From assembly GCA_903906315.1 (NCBI GenBank), contig CAIVJW010000273.1:1-50281 (forward strand): a stretch of DNA of 50,281 nucleotides, given 5' to 3'. Positions 9,502 through 18,529 of this stretch are shown here, piece after piece. The notes beneath the pieces were generated by a model. That model searched no databases. It saw nothing but the letters and a program-made list of their open reading frames with translations, and had not been told where the DNA came from. Made by a program: the position numbers and the translations under genes. The DNA is from an uncultured delta proteobacterium. Its GTDB lineage: Bacteria; Myxococcota_A; Polyangia; Polyangiales; Polyangiaceae. The first letter of the stretch is position 1. Each line of letters starts with the position of its first letter.

Positions 9502-10491
9502 ATGCGCATCCTTGCTCTTCCGGCGCTTGCGGCCCTCGCCTTCGCCGCTTTGGCTTGCGGTCAGGACGGCACCCCGGTGTCGAGCGCCACGTCGTCGAAG
9601 ACGGACACGTCGACCGACCCGACCACGAGCGGGGGGGGCGGCGGCGGCACCGGCGGCGCGGGCGGCGGCGGGGCCGGCACGCCGTTCAAGGTCATGACCT
9701 GGAACGTGCACAACTTCTTCGACGACCACAAGAATAGCCCCGGCAAGCAGGAGATCGTCGAGAGCAACGCCGAGTACCAGGCGCACCTCCAGGTCGTCGC
9801 CAAGGTCATCAAGGCGCTCGATCCCGACGTCGTGATGCTCGAAGAGGTCGAGAACCTCGCCGTGCTCCAGAACCTCGACCAGGAGCTCGGCGGCGCCTAC
9901 TTCGCGCGCCAGCTCTTCGAGGGCAACGACCCTCGCGGCATCGACGTCGGCATCATCTCCAAGGTCAAGCTCGACGAGACGGTGTCGCACGCGACCGACC
10001 GCTTCGCGCTGATCGGCACGCAGACGCAGTACTCGTACTCGCGCGACTGCCTCGAGGCGCACCTCACCTTCGCGGGGCGGCACCTCGCCCTGCTCGGCGT
10101 GCACTTCCGGTCGAAGGGCGGCGAGGTCGCGACCGACGACCCGGACAAGCGGCTCGCCGAGGCGCAGCACACGCGCGCCATCGCCGACGGCATCCTCGCC
10201 AAGGACCCGAGCGCGGGCGTGATCATCCTCGGCGACTTCAACGACGGCATCGGATCGCAGGCGCAGAAGGCCGCGATCGGCGCGAGCCCGGCCTTCGTCG
10301 ACGTCGCCGCGACGGCGCCCGATCCGTGGTCGTACACCTACCAGGGCGAGAAGGCGCTGCTCGACCACATGGTCGTGAGCCCGGTGCTCGCGGGCGCCTT
10401 CGTGAACGGCTCGGTCATCCTTCAGCACGGCAACGACGTGAAGGACGCGAGCGATCACGCGCCCGTCCAGGCGACGTTCGGCGTTCGCTGA
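9502..10491 (+). CDS. Exported endonuclease/exonuclease/phosphatase family protein
   Basis: 329 residues. The N-terminus (RILALPALAALAFAALAC) is a signal peptide, possibly lipoprotein type with Cys19, though ALAC is a weak lipobox. A Ser/Thr/Gly-rich linker (~25-60) separates it from an EEP fold with MTWNVHNFF (metal-binding Asn), LEEVEN (catalytic Glu), GVHFRSKGG, GDFND (Asp and Asn) and ASDHAPV (Asp-His pair). All core catalytic residues of the DNase I-like superfamily are present. The substrate could be nucleic acid, lipid or phosphoester; it acts outside the cytoplasm. ATG 9502 is chosen because it gives the clean signal peptide. Confidence 0.9.
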   Translation: MRILALPALAALAFAALACGQDGTPVSSATSSKTDTSTDPTTSGGGGGGTGGAGGGGAGTPFKVMTWNVHNFFDDHKNSPGKQEIVESNAEYQAHLQVVAKVIKALDPDVVMLEEVENLAVLQNLDQELGGAYFARQLFEGNDPRGIDVGIISKVKLDETVSHATDRFALIGTQTQYSYSRDCLEAHLTFAGRHLALLGVHFRSKGGEVATDDPDKRLAEAQHTRAIADGILAKDPSAGVIILGDFNDGIGSQAQKAAIGASPAFVDVAATAPDPWSYTYQGEKALLDHMVVSPVLAGAFVNGSVILQHGNDVKDASDHAPVQATFGVR

Positions 10492-10579
10492 GGCGCGCGG
10501 CGGACGACGGCCCCCCTTCGCGGCGCGCACGATCGTGCCGGACGGCGGGCAAACCGGCCGATTTTGGTAAGCTCCAGCC

Positions 10580-13500
10580 GTGAGCGCCCAGGCTGAAGGA
10601 CCCGCCGAGGTCGCGCGACCCCGCGACGGGTCCGCCGAGACCGCGCGCCCGCGGGGCGCCGCGGCCCCGGCTCGCCGCGGAGCCCGCCGCGCCCCGCGCC
10701 GTCGGCGGGATCTCGGCCGCGGGCTCGCGATCGTGGTGGCGGTGCTGTTCGCGGCGATCGGGCTCGTGCCGCTCGCGCTCGGCCTGCTCGTGCGCACCGA
10801 GGCCGTCCGGGCCTGGGCCGCCCGCGAGACGGCCGCGCTGCTCGCGCGCGAGCTCGGCATCACGGCGCGCTACCGGGTCACGGTCGAGGCCTGGCCCATG
10901 CTGATCGCGCTCGACCAGCTCGAGGTCGAGAGCGAGGGTGGCGGCGTGCCCTTCCTGCGCGTGGAGCGGGTCGCCGTCCGGCCGCGCCTCTTCTCGCTGC
11001 TCGCCGGCCAGCTCGACGCGGGGGACGTCGAGGTCGTCGGCCCGCGCGTGCGCGCCGTCGTGCTCGGCGGGCGCCTCGTGAACCTCCGGCTGCCGTCGCG
11101 CACGTCGCCCGAGGCGCCCCGGCCGGCGTCCGGGCGGCGGCCGTTCGCGTCGATCGCGATCACCGACGCGCGCGTCGATCTCACCGTCGACGACCTGCGC
11201 GTCGAGACGCAGGAGCTCGACGCCGATCTCTCGACCGAGGAGGCGGGGGCGTTCGAAATCGCCCTGCGCGCCGGGCCTACGAAGATCGTGCGCACCCACC
11301 CGTTCGTCGGGCGCGAGGACGAGGAGGACGCGGTCGACGAGGACGTCGTATGCCGACTGGACGCGCGCGTGCGGGTCGAGCCCGACGCGATCCTCGTGCG
11401 GCGCCTGCACCTCACGGGGTCGGCGGACGTCGACCCGGATCCCGGCACCGGCCCCTCGTGCGCGCTGGCGCCCGGCGACTGGCGCGCCGTGGAGCTGCGG
11501 CTCGGATCGGTCCGCGTGGGGCTTCGCAAGGACGCGCTGCCCACGGTGAGCGGGCGCGTCCAGGCGAAGCTGCCGGCGGCGCTCGTGCACCGCGTCGTCG
11601 ACGTGCCGGCGGCGACGGGCTGGGTGCTGCTCGACGTCGACGCCGCGTGGGACGGCCGCGAGCGCCTGCCGACCGTGCGCGGCACCGTCGTCGCCGAGCT
11701 GCCGGGAGTCGCGGGCAAGGTGTTCTCGAAGCACCTCGAGGCGACGATCGACCTCGGCGGCGACGCGCTGCGCGTCACGAACCTGAGCGCGGAGTGGGGC
11801 GACGGGATCGTCGAGATCCCCGAGGTGAAGATCGAGCCGTTCGCGAAGGGGATCCCGCTCACGACGGGGCCGATCGACCTCCGCGGCCTCGAGCTCGCGG
11901 GGCTCCTGCGCGACCTCGCGGCGCACCCGCGGCCGCACGTCGGGATGGCGCTCCGCGAGGCCCGCATCGAGCGCCTCGCCGGCACGCTCGCTCCGCTCTC
12001 GCTCGAGGGGCCGCTCGTCGTGAAGACGCAGGGCCTCGGCATCTACGACAAGCCGACGTTCGACCCGACGCGCCGCACGATGATGGGCCTGAAGGAAGCC
12101 GTCGTCCGCGCCTCGCTCCAGGTCAAGCCGAACGCGGTCATCTTCTCGGGCGCGACGATCGACACGCCGCGGTCGCACGTGCACGTGACGGTCGGCCTGC
12201 AGTTCCGGGGCGCGATCGATCTCGAGGCGTACGAGGACTCGCACGTCGACCTCGCCGATATCTCGCCGGTGGTCGACATCCCGATCGGCGGGCAGGCCTC
12301 GCTCCGCGCGACGATGCACGGGCTCTTCGAGCACCCGCGGCTCGAGGGCGATCTCGGCCTGCGCGACTTCTCGCTCGGCGGCTTCTCGGTCGGCGATCTC
12401 GAGGGCGGCAAGGTGTCGTTCGAGCCGCTCGCGCTCACGATCGAGAGCGGTCGCCTCCGCCACGGGCCGAGCCGCGCGCGCGTCCACGCGAGGCTCGACT
12501 TCGGCGGTCCCGCGCACGTGCTCGTCGACGCCGACCTCGACTCGCGCGAGGCGCCGCACTTCACGCTGCGCGACGTCTTCGAGGTCTTCCACTTCGACAA
12601 GGACCCTCGCTGGCAGGGGATCGCCGCGACGGCCGCCGGCACCGCGCGCGTGCACTACGCGCTCGGCGGGCGCGAGGATCGCTGCGGCGGCGGCGCGCTC
12701 GAGGTGCGCGCCCAGATGGGCATCCCCGAGGCCGAGCTCTTCGGCGAGCGCTTCCAGGGCGGCGACCTCGACCTCGACTTCGCCTGGGACGACCAGCGCG
12801 CCGGGGCCGCGGGCCTGCGCGTCGATCTGCGGTCGCTCGCGCTGCGCAAGGGCAAGGGCAACGTCCTCGCGCGCCTCGACGTCGCGCACGGCGCGCGGGT
12901 GCGGGGCAGCGCGATCGTGACGCGCGTGCCGCTCGCGTCGCTCGACGCGCTCGGCGCGGCGGGCAAGATGTTCGACGGGCAGCTCTCGGCGGTGGCGACG
13001 CTCGGCGGCACGCTCTCGGACCTCACCGGGCAGGCGGACCTCGAGCTCGGCCCGGTGCGCCTCGGCCCGGCGAGCCTGCCTCCGTCGCGCGCGACGCTCA
13101 CCATCGAGCCGAGCGGGCAGCCGACGCGCGAGGCCGGCCGGACGATCTGCGGCAACCCGCGCGCGGGCGGGTTCGATCGCGCCGAGTACGACCGCGACCT
13201 GCCGGACGGCGCGCTGCGCGTCGACGGCGAGCTCTTCGACGGGCAGGTCGTGCTCGACGGCATCGCGATCAGCCGGCAGCGCCGCCCCGTCGTCACCGGC
13301 AAGGCGCGCCTGCTGAAGCTCGACCTCGGCACGCTCGCGAACCTCGTGCCCGGCATCGCCTTCGCGGGCGCCACCCCGCGCGGATCGGTCTCCGCCTCGA
13401 TCGACGTGCGGCGACTGCCGCTCGGCGCGATGCGCGACGCCGACGTCACGCTCGCGCTCGAGGCGTTCGAGCTGGCGCGGAGCGGGGCCGAGGTGCGCCT

Positions 13501-15118
13501 CGTCGAGGCGAGCAGGCCCATCCGCCTGGTGGGCGACGAGCTCGACGTGCCCGAGCTACGGCTCGGCGCGCGCAGCGCCTCGGGCCTCTCGGCCGTGCTG
13601 GTCGCGGGCGGCAAGCTGCACAAGGCCACGAGCGCTCCCGAGCTCGACGTCACGGCGCGCGTCGAGCCGATCGATCTGTCGCGAATCTCGGCCGATTTGC
13701 CCGAGATCTCGCGCGCGAGCGGCACGCTGACCGCGGCCGTGCGCGTGGCCGGGCCGCCGTCGGCGCCGCGCACGACCGGCGAGGCCCACGTCCGCCGCGC
13801 CGAGATCGCGCTGCGCGGCTCGCCGCTCGCGCTCGAGGACGTGAACGTCGACGTGGTCGTCGGGGGCGGCGAGCTCGAGGTGCGGCGCGCGTCGGCCCGC
13901 GTCGGCATGGGCACCGTCGAGGCCACCGCGCGCATGCCCATCCGCGGGCTGGAGATCGGCGCCGCGACGGCCTCGATCGCCGCGCGCGGCGTGAAGCTCC
14001 GCGTCGCCGACGGCGTCGACCTGACCGCCGACGCCGACCTCACGGCCGCGTTCCGCCCGAGCGCGCCCGCGGAAGGGGCGACCGGCGAGCGCAACCTGCC
14101 CGTCGTCAAGGGCACGGTCGCGCTGACGTCGTTCCGCTACTCGCGGCCGATCGCGATGAACGTCGACCTCGGCCAGCTCACGGGGCGCAGCAAGAGCGCG
14201 CGCACCGTCGACACCTACGACCCGGCCGACGACGCCCTGCGCTTCGAGGTCCTCGTCGTCTCGCCGAAGCCGCTCCGCTTCGCGAACAACCTGGCCGACC
14301 TGCAGCTCGAGATCGCGCAGCCCGGGCTCGTCCTCTCGGGCACGAACCAGCGCTTCGGCGCGCGCGGCCTGCTGCGCATCCTGCCCGACTCCAAGATCAC
14401 CCTGCGCGCGAGCGAGTTCGACGTGCGCGAGGGCCAGGTGCGCTTCGACGACCCGTTCCGCATCGCCCCGACGCTCGAGCTGCGGGCGCAGACCGAGTAC
14501 CGCCGCTACGCGAGCAGCGCGCAGCCGGGCCAGGAGGCCGCGGGCGCGAGCCCGGGCGCGACGGCGTCGGCGGGCGGCGCGGCCACCGGCGCGTCGACCG
14601 GCGGCAACGCGGGCACGAGCGGCCTCTGGCGCATCGGCCTGCACGCGCGGGGCGACGTCGACAACCTGCGCATCGAGCTCTCGAGCGATCCACCCCTCGG
14701 ACAGGAGGACATCCTGCTCCTGCTCACGATCGGCATGACGCGCGCCGAGCTCGATCGCGGGCTCGCCTCGACGCTCGGCGAGTCGGCCGGCCTCGAGGCC
14801 CTGACCACGCTGACCGGCGCCGACAAGGCCGTGAAGACCATCGTCCCGCTCATCGACGATTTCCGCTTCGGAACGGGCTATTCGTCGCGCAGCGGCCGCA
14901 CCGAGCCCACGGTGACCCTCGGCAAGCGCCTCACGGACCGGCTGCGCGCCAACGTGACGACCGGCCTCTCCGAGAACCGCGAGGTCCGGTCCAGCATCGA
15001 GTGGCGGCTCAACCCGCGCATGAGCGTGCAGGGCTCGTACGACAACGCCAACGACGTCTCCAGCTCGTCGGTCGGCAACATCGGCACCGACCTGCGCTGG
15101 CGGCTCGAGTTCGAGTAG
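10580..15118 (+). CDS. tamB: TamB-like translocation/assembly module protein
   Basis: 1512 residues. An Arg/Ala-rich N-terminus is followed by one membrane anchor at about 49-71, then a very long periplasmic region of alternating beta-strands (AsmA/TamB-like, repeated patterns such as GTLAPLSLEGPLVV). The C-terminal ~350 residues match the TamB (DUF490) domain, with the strand pattern VQGSYDNAN... running to a C-terminal ...RWRLEFE. TamB-type proteins bridge inner and outer membranes and help move phospholipids and/or insert outer-membrane proteins with a BamA-family partner, and such a partner follows 68 bp downstream. GTG start. Confidence 0.9.
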   Translation: MSAQAEGPAEVARPRDGSAETARPRGAAAPARRGARRAPRRRRDLGRGLAIVVAVLFAAIGLVPLALGLLVRTEAVRAWAARETAALLARELGITARYRVTVEAWPMLIALDQLEVESEGGGVPFLRVERVAVRPRLFSLLAGQLDAGDVEVVGPRVRAVVLGGRLVNLRLPSRTSPEAPRPASGRRPFASIAITDARVDLTVDDLRVETQELDADLSTEEAGAFEIALRAGPTKIVRTHPFVGREDEEDAVDEDVVCRLDARVRVEPDAILVRRLHLTGSADVDPDPGTGPSCALAPGDWRAVELRLGSVRVGLRKDALPTVSGRVQAKLPAALVHRVVDVPAATGWVLLDVDAAWDGRERLPTVRGTVVAELPGVAGKVFSKHLEATIDLGGDALRVTNLSAEWGDGIVEIPEVKIEPFAKGIPLTTGPIDLRGLELAGLLRDLAAHPRPHVGMALREARIERLAGTLAPLSLEGPLVVKTQGLGIYDKPTFDPTRRTMMGLKEAVVRASLQVKPNAVIFSGATIDTPRSHVHVTVGLQFRGAIDLEAYEDSHVDLADISPVVDIPIGGQASLRATMHGLFEHPRLEGDLGLRDFSLGGFSVGDLEGGKVSFEPLALTIESGRLRHGPSRARVHARLDFGGPAHVLVDADLDSREAPHFTLRDVFEVFHFDKDPRWQGIAATAAGTARVHYALGGREDRCGGGALEVRAQMGIPEAELFGERFQGGDLDLDFAWDDQRAGAAGLRVDLRSLALRKGKGNVLARLDVAHGARVRGSAIVTRVPLASLDALGAAGKMFDGQLSAVATLGGTLSDLTGQADLELGPVRLGPASLPPSRATLTIEPSGQPTREAGRTICGNPRAGGFDRAEYDRDLPDGALRVDGELFDGQVVLDGIAISRQRRPVVTGKARLLKLDLGTLANLVPGIAFAGATPRGSVSASIDVRRLPLGAMRDADVTLALEAFELARSGAEVRLVEASRPIRLVGDELDVPELRLGARSASGLSAVLVAGGKLHKATSAPELDVTARVEPIDLSRISADLPEISRASGTLTAAVRVAGPPSAPRTTGEAHVRRAEIALRGSPLALEDVNVDVVVGGGELEVRRASARVGMGTVEATARMPIRGLEIGAATASIAARGVKLRVADGVDLTADADLTAAFRPSAPAEGATGERNLPVVKGTVALTSFRYSRPIAMNVDLGQLTGRSKSARTVDTYDPADDALRFEVLVVSPKPLRFANNLADLQLEIAQPGLVLSGTNQRFGARGLLRILPDSKITLRASEFDVREGQVRFDDPFRIAPTLELRAQTEYRRYASSAQPGQEAAGASPGATASAGGAATGASTGGNAGTSGLWRIGLHARGDVDNLRIELSSDPPLGQEDILLLLTIGMTRAELDRGLASTLGESAGLEALTTLTGADKAVKTIVPLIDDFRFGTGYSSRSGRTEPTVTLGKRLTDRLRANVTTGLSENREVRSSIEWRLNPRMSVQGSYDNANDVSSSSVGNIGTDLRWRLEFE

Positions 15119-15186
15119 CGCGCCGGCCGCTCCGCGTTTGGGCTAGGCTGCGACCGCGCTCGCCGCCGGGCGAATCGCGCCCCTCG

Positions 15187-18100
15187 ATGACGGCCCGATC
15201 CCTCGCCCTCCGCGCGCTTCGGCTCCTCGTGGCGGCGGCCGCGATCGCGCTGGGGGAGGCGCGCGCCCTCGCCGACGCGCCCGAAGGCCCCGCGGACGAG
15301 GCCGTCGCGAACGGATCGGCGACGCCCGATCTCGCGCCGGGGCTCGAGATCGGCGCGCTCGCGGGCAAGCCCGTGACGCGGGTCGAGGTGGTCCCGATGG
15401 GGACGCGCTGGCGGCAAGCGCCGGTCCTCGGGTCGGTGCGCGTCGGCGAGCCGATGAGCGCGGAGGTCGCCCGGCGCGCGATCCGCGAGCTCTTCCAGGC
15501 CGGCGGCTTCGCCCGCGCGAGCGCCGAGGCCGTCCCCGACGGCGACGGCGCGCTCCTGCGCATCTCGGCCCTCCCGCGCCGGATCGTCACCGCCGTGCGC
15601 GTCACCGGCGCCTCGCTCGGCCTCGCCGAGACGCTCGAGGCCGGCGGCCTCGCCGAGGGCGCCGAGGTGACCGCCCCCTCGCTCGATCGGTCCGCGATAG
15701 CGATCCGCGATCGCTACGCGAGCCACGGCTTCACCGCCGCGATCGTGCGCCTCGACGCGGCCGACACCGACGACCCGCTGCGCGTCATCGTGACGCTGGC
15801 GATCGCCGCGGGCGCGCCGCGCACGATCACCGATCGGGTCTTCGTGGTCGATCCGGCCGTGTCGCGCGAGATCGGCGACCTGAAGCTCAAGCACCGGTCG
15901 GGCAAGGGCGATCGGGTCGACGAGCCGCGCCTCGCCGACGCCGACCGCGAGGAGGCCGAGCTGCTCCGGCAGAGCGGCTTCTACCGCGCCGACGTGCGCC
16001 ACGCCGTCGTTCACCGCGGCGACGAGAGCTTCCTCTACGTGTACCTGCAGGCGGGCCCCCGCATCCTGCCCGCGTTCGACGGCAACCGCGCCTTCGACGC
16101 GAGCGACCTCGAGTCCGCGCTCGGGCTCGACAAGGCCGGCGTCGGCAACCCGTCCGAGCTCGCCGAGCGGCTCCGCGCGTTCTACCGGGCGCGCGGCTTC
16201 CTCGACGTCGAGATCGCCGCCGCCGAGCGCGGCCGACCGGACGAGCCCGTCCACTACCTCACGTTCACGATCCGCGAGAACGACCGCGTGCGCGTCGTGA
16301 AGAGGGTCTTCTCCTGCCTCACCTCGAAGGAGCTCTCACCCGACGACGCCGGCAAGGAGATCGACGCGGTGCTCGAGGAGGAGCTGCCCGGCGCGGACCT
16401 CTTCTCGGCCGTGGATCCTCGCCAGGTGGGGCGCCTCTTCGGCGGCGACGAGGCGCAGGGCGGCCGCGCGGTGCCGATGCGCCTCGATCCGACCTCGACC
16501 TACGAGGCGGGCGCGTACGACAAGGCCCTGAAGCAGCTGCGCGATCGGGTCCACGGGCGCGGTCACCTGAACGCCATCGTCGGCCCCGTGAGCGTGCTGC
16601 GCAGCGGCTGCAGCAAGACCTCACCGCCCGGCCGCTGCCTGCCGGACCCGATCACGCCCCCCGCCGCGGCGTGCCGGACCGACGCGGTCGGGGTGCCGCT
16701 CGCCGAGCCCGAGGTGCCGGAGACGGCGACGTGCCGCCCCGATCCGCGCCGCCACGTCGAATGCGCGCCCGAGGTCACGCTCCTCGTCCCGCTGCACCTC
16801 GGCCCGAAGACCACGCTCTACGACCTCGCCTTCGAGGGCAACGTGACGCTGAGCGAGGTCGCCCTCGCCGGGCTCGCCAGGCTCGAGCTCGGCGGCCCGC
16901 TGTCGAACGTCGACGTGGAGGCCGCGCGCCTGCGCATCCTCGACGAGTACAGAAACCGGGGCTTTGCCTACGCCGAGGTCCGCGCCATGGTCGAGCCGTC
17001 GCCCGATCGCACGCGCGCCCGCGCTCGCTTCGTCGTCACCCAGCGCGACCTCGTCACGGTCACCGAGGTCGTCGTCAAGGGCGCCTTCCGCACGAACGAG
17101 GACCTGGTCCGGCGCCGCATGTCGTTGCGCCCGAACGAGCCCTACCGCCAGGATCTCGCACGCCAGAGCGAGGAGCGCATCGCCACGCTCGGCACGTTCT
17201 CGAGCGTCTCGATCGCGCTCGAGTCGCCCGAGGTGCCGCAATTGCGGAAGCGCGTCGTCGTCACCGTCGTCGAGCAGCTGCCGCAGTACCTCGACCCGCG
17301 CCTCGGCTTCTCGACCGGAGAGGGCCTCCGGTTCGCCTTCGAGTACGGCCACCGCAACGTCGCCGGAGAGGCCATCTCGCTGACGCTGCGCGTGCAGCTC
17401 TCCTACCTGTTCGACTTCATGATCCTCGACACGCAGGTGCGCGAGAACTTCCGCGGGCTGCCGCTCAGCGAGCGGCTCGCGCGGCGCAACACCGCGACCG
17501 TCACCTTCCCCGAGATCGGCCTCGGCCCGCTCATCAGCCTGTCCTTCGACGGCGTCGACGTGCGCAACAACCAGCGCGATTTCGGCCTCACCAAGCAGGC
17601 GATCGTGCCGAGCATCAGCTTCAAGCCGCGCCGCCAGATCACGGCCACGCTCGGCGCGTCGGTGGAGCTGAACGACGTCGCCATCTTCAACGCGACCTCC
17701 GTCGCGCAGGCGGTGCTCGAGAACCCGGCGCTCTCCGCGCTCCTCCGCGTCCCGGACGGCCGCACGTTCGCGGTCGCCCAGCGGCTCAACGTCGCCTGGG
17801 ACCGCCGCGACAACCCGTTCTCCGCGACGAAGGGCACCCTCCTCGCGAGCGCGATCGAGCACGTCAACGCCTTCCCGTCGGCCGTCGGCGGCAACCCCGC
17901 CACGATCACGAGCCACTTCCTGCGCTTCACGACGCGCATCGCCGGCTACGTCCGGCTCACGCAGAAGGGCCTCGCCGTCGCGATCAGCCTCGGCACCGGC
18001 TACAACCTGCAGCTCGCCGCCGACAGCAAGACGTACCCCGATCGGCTGTCCTTCCTCGGCGGCGTCGACACGGTGCGCGCGTTCCTCCTCGACGCGGTGG

Positions 18101-18438
18101 TCCCGCAGGACATCGCCGAGCAGATCCTGAACCCCGACCCCAGGAAGCCTCTCACCATCGACAAGGTCGCGATCCGCGGCGGCAACGTGTCGGTGAACCC
18201 GCGCGCCGAGCTGCGCGTGCCGCTGACCGACACCTTCCAGCTCGGCGTCTTCCTCGACGCCGGCAACCTCTGGGTCGACCCGAAGGCCATCAACCTCCTC
18301 AAGCTCCGCTACGCCGCGGGCGCGGGCCTGCGCATCGCCACGCCCGTGGGGCCGATCGCGCTCGACTACGGCATCAACCTCGATCGACGCCCGTGGGAGG
18401 ACTTCGGGGCCTTCCACTTCTCCATCGGCCTCTTCTGA
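15187..18438 (+). CDS. BamA/TamA family outer-membrane protein with POTRA repeats
   Basis: 1083 residues: signal peptide (~1-30, cleavage near ALADA), several POTRA domains (for example VTRVEVVPMG, ITDRVFVVDP, LYDLAFEGNVTLSE, VTEVVVKGAFRTNEDLV) and a C-terminal 16-strand-type barrel from about residue 700, ending HFSIGLF with the terminal Phe typical of outer-membrane proteins. It contains the barrel motif RGG in IRGGNVSVNPRAELRVPL. Placed after tamB, it is the likely TamA-like partner, although it could be an extra BamA paralogue. A Cys-rich insert sits at about 472-530 between POTRA domains (see findings). Confidence 0.9.
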   Translation: MTARSLALRALRLLVAAAAIALGEARALADAPEGPADEAVANGSATPDLAPGLEIGALAGKPVTRVEVVPMGTRWRQAPVLGSVRVGEPMSAEVARRAIRELFQAGGFARASAEAVPDGDGALLRISALPRRIVTAVRVTGASLGLAETLEAGGLAEGAEVTAPSLDRSAIAIRDRYASHGFTAAIVRLDAADTDDPLRVIVTLAIAAGAPRTITDRVFVVDPAVSREIGDLKLKHRSGKGDRVDEPRLADADREEAELLRQSGFYRADVRHAVVHRGDESFLYVYLQAGPRILPAFDGNRAFDASDLESALGLDKAGVGNPSELAERLRAFYRARGFLDVEIAAAERGRPDEPVHYLTFTIRENDRVRVVKRVFSCLTSKELSPDDAGKEIDAVLEEELPGADLFSAVDPRQVGRLFGGDEAQGGRAVPMRLDPTSTYEAGAYDKALKQLRDRVHGRGHLNAIVGPVSVLRSGCSKTSPPGRCLPDPITPPAAACRTDAVGVPLAEPEVPETATCRPDPRRHVECAPEVTLLVPLHLGPKTTLYDLAFEGNVTLSEVALAGLARLELGGPLSNVDVEAARLRILDEYRNRGFAYAEVRAMVEPSPDRTRARARFVVTQRDLVTVTEVVVKGAFRTNEDLVRRRMSLRPNEPYRQDLARQSEERIATLGTFSSVSIALESPEVPQLRKRVVVTVVEQLPQYLDPRLGFSTGEGLRFAFEYGHRNVAGEAISLTLRVQLSYLFDFMILDTQVRENFRGLPLSERLARRNTATVTFPEIGLGPLISLSFDGVDVRNNQRDFGLTKQAIVPSISFKPRRQITATLGASVELNDVAIFNATSVAQAVLENPALSALLRVPDGRTFAVAQRLNVAWDRRDNPFSATKGTLLASAIEHVNAFPSAVGGNPATITSHFLRFTTRIAGYVRLTQKGLAVAISLGTGYNLQLAADSKTYPDRLSFLGGVDTVRAFLLDAVVPQDIAEQILNPDPRKPLTIDKVAIRGGNVSVNPRAELRVPLTDTFQLGVFLDAGNLWVDPKAINLLKLRYAAGAGLRIATPVGPIALDYGINLDRRPWEDFGAFHFSIGLF

Positions 18439-18490
18439 CCCGACCGGACGGGCTTGCGACGCCCGGCTCCGGCCGCGTACGGTCCGTCAG

Positions 18491-18510
18491 CGGGACCTCG
18501 GGAGGTCCCG
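18491..18510 (+). other. Hairpin just upstream of the T6SS cassette
   Basis: CGGGACCT and AGGTCCCG form an 8-bp perfect stem around CGGG, 20 bp before the ATG of the first DUF2169 gene. There is no U-tract, so it is not a standard terminator for the upstream gene. In the mRNA it would lie close to the ribosome-binding region and could affect initiation; that is inference. Confidence 0.4.
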
Positions 18511-18529
18511 GGGGCGCCCTCGACCCGTC

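Noticed and set aside
11350-15186. A long open frame in phase with the BamA-family gene running back through tamB
   Set aside because: It is antisense-composition shadow coding, Arg/Ala-rich with no domain pattern, and overlaps the clearly conserved TamB frame. The real gene starts at ATG 15187 with a signal peptide.
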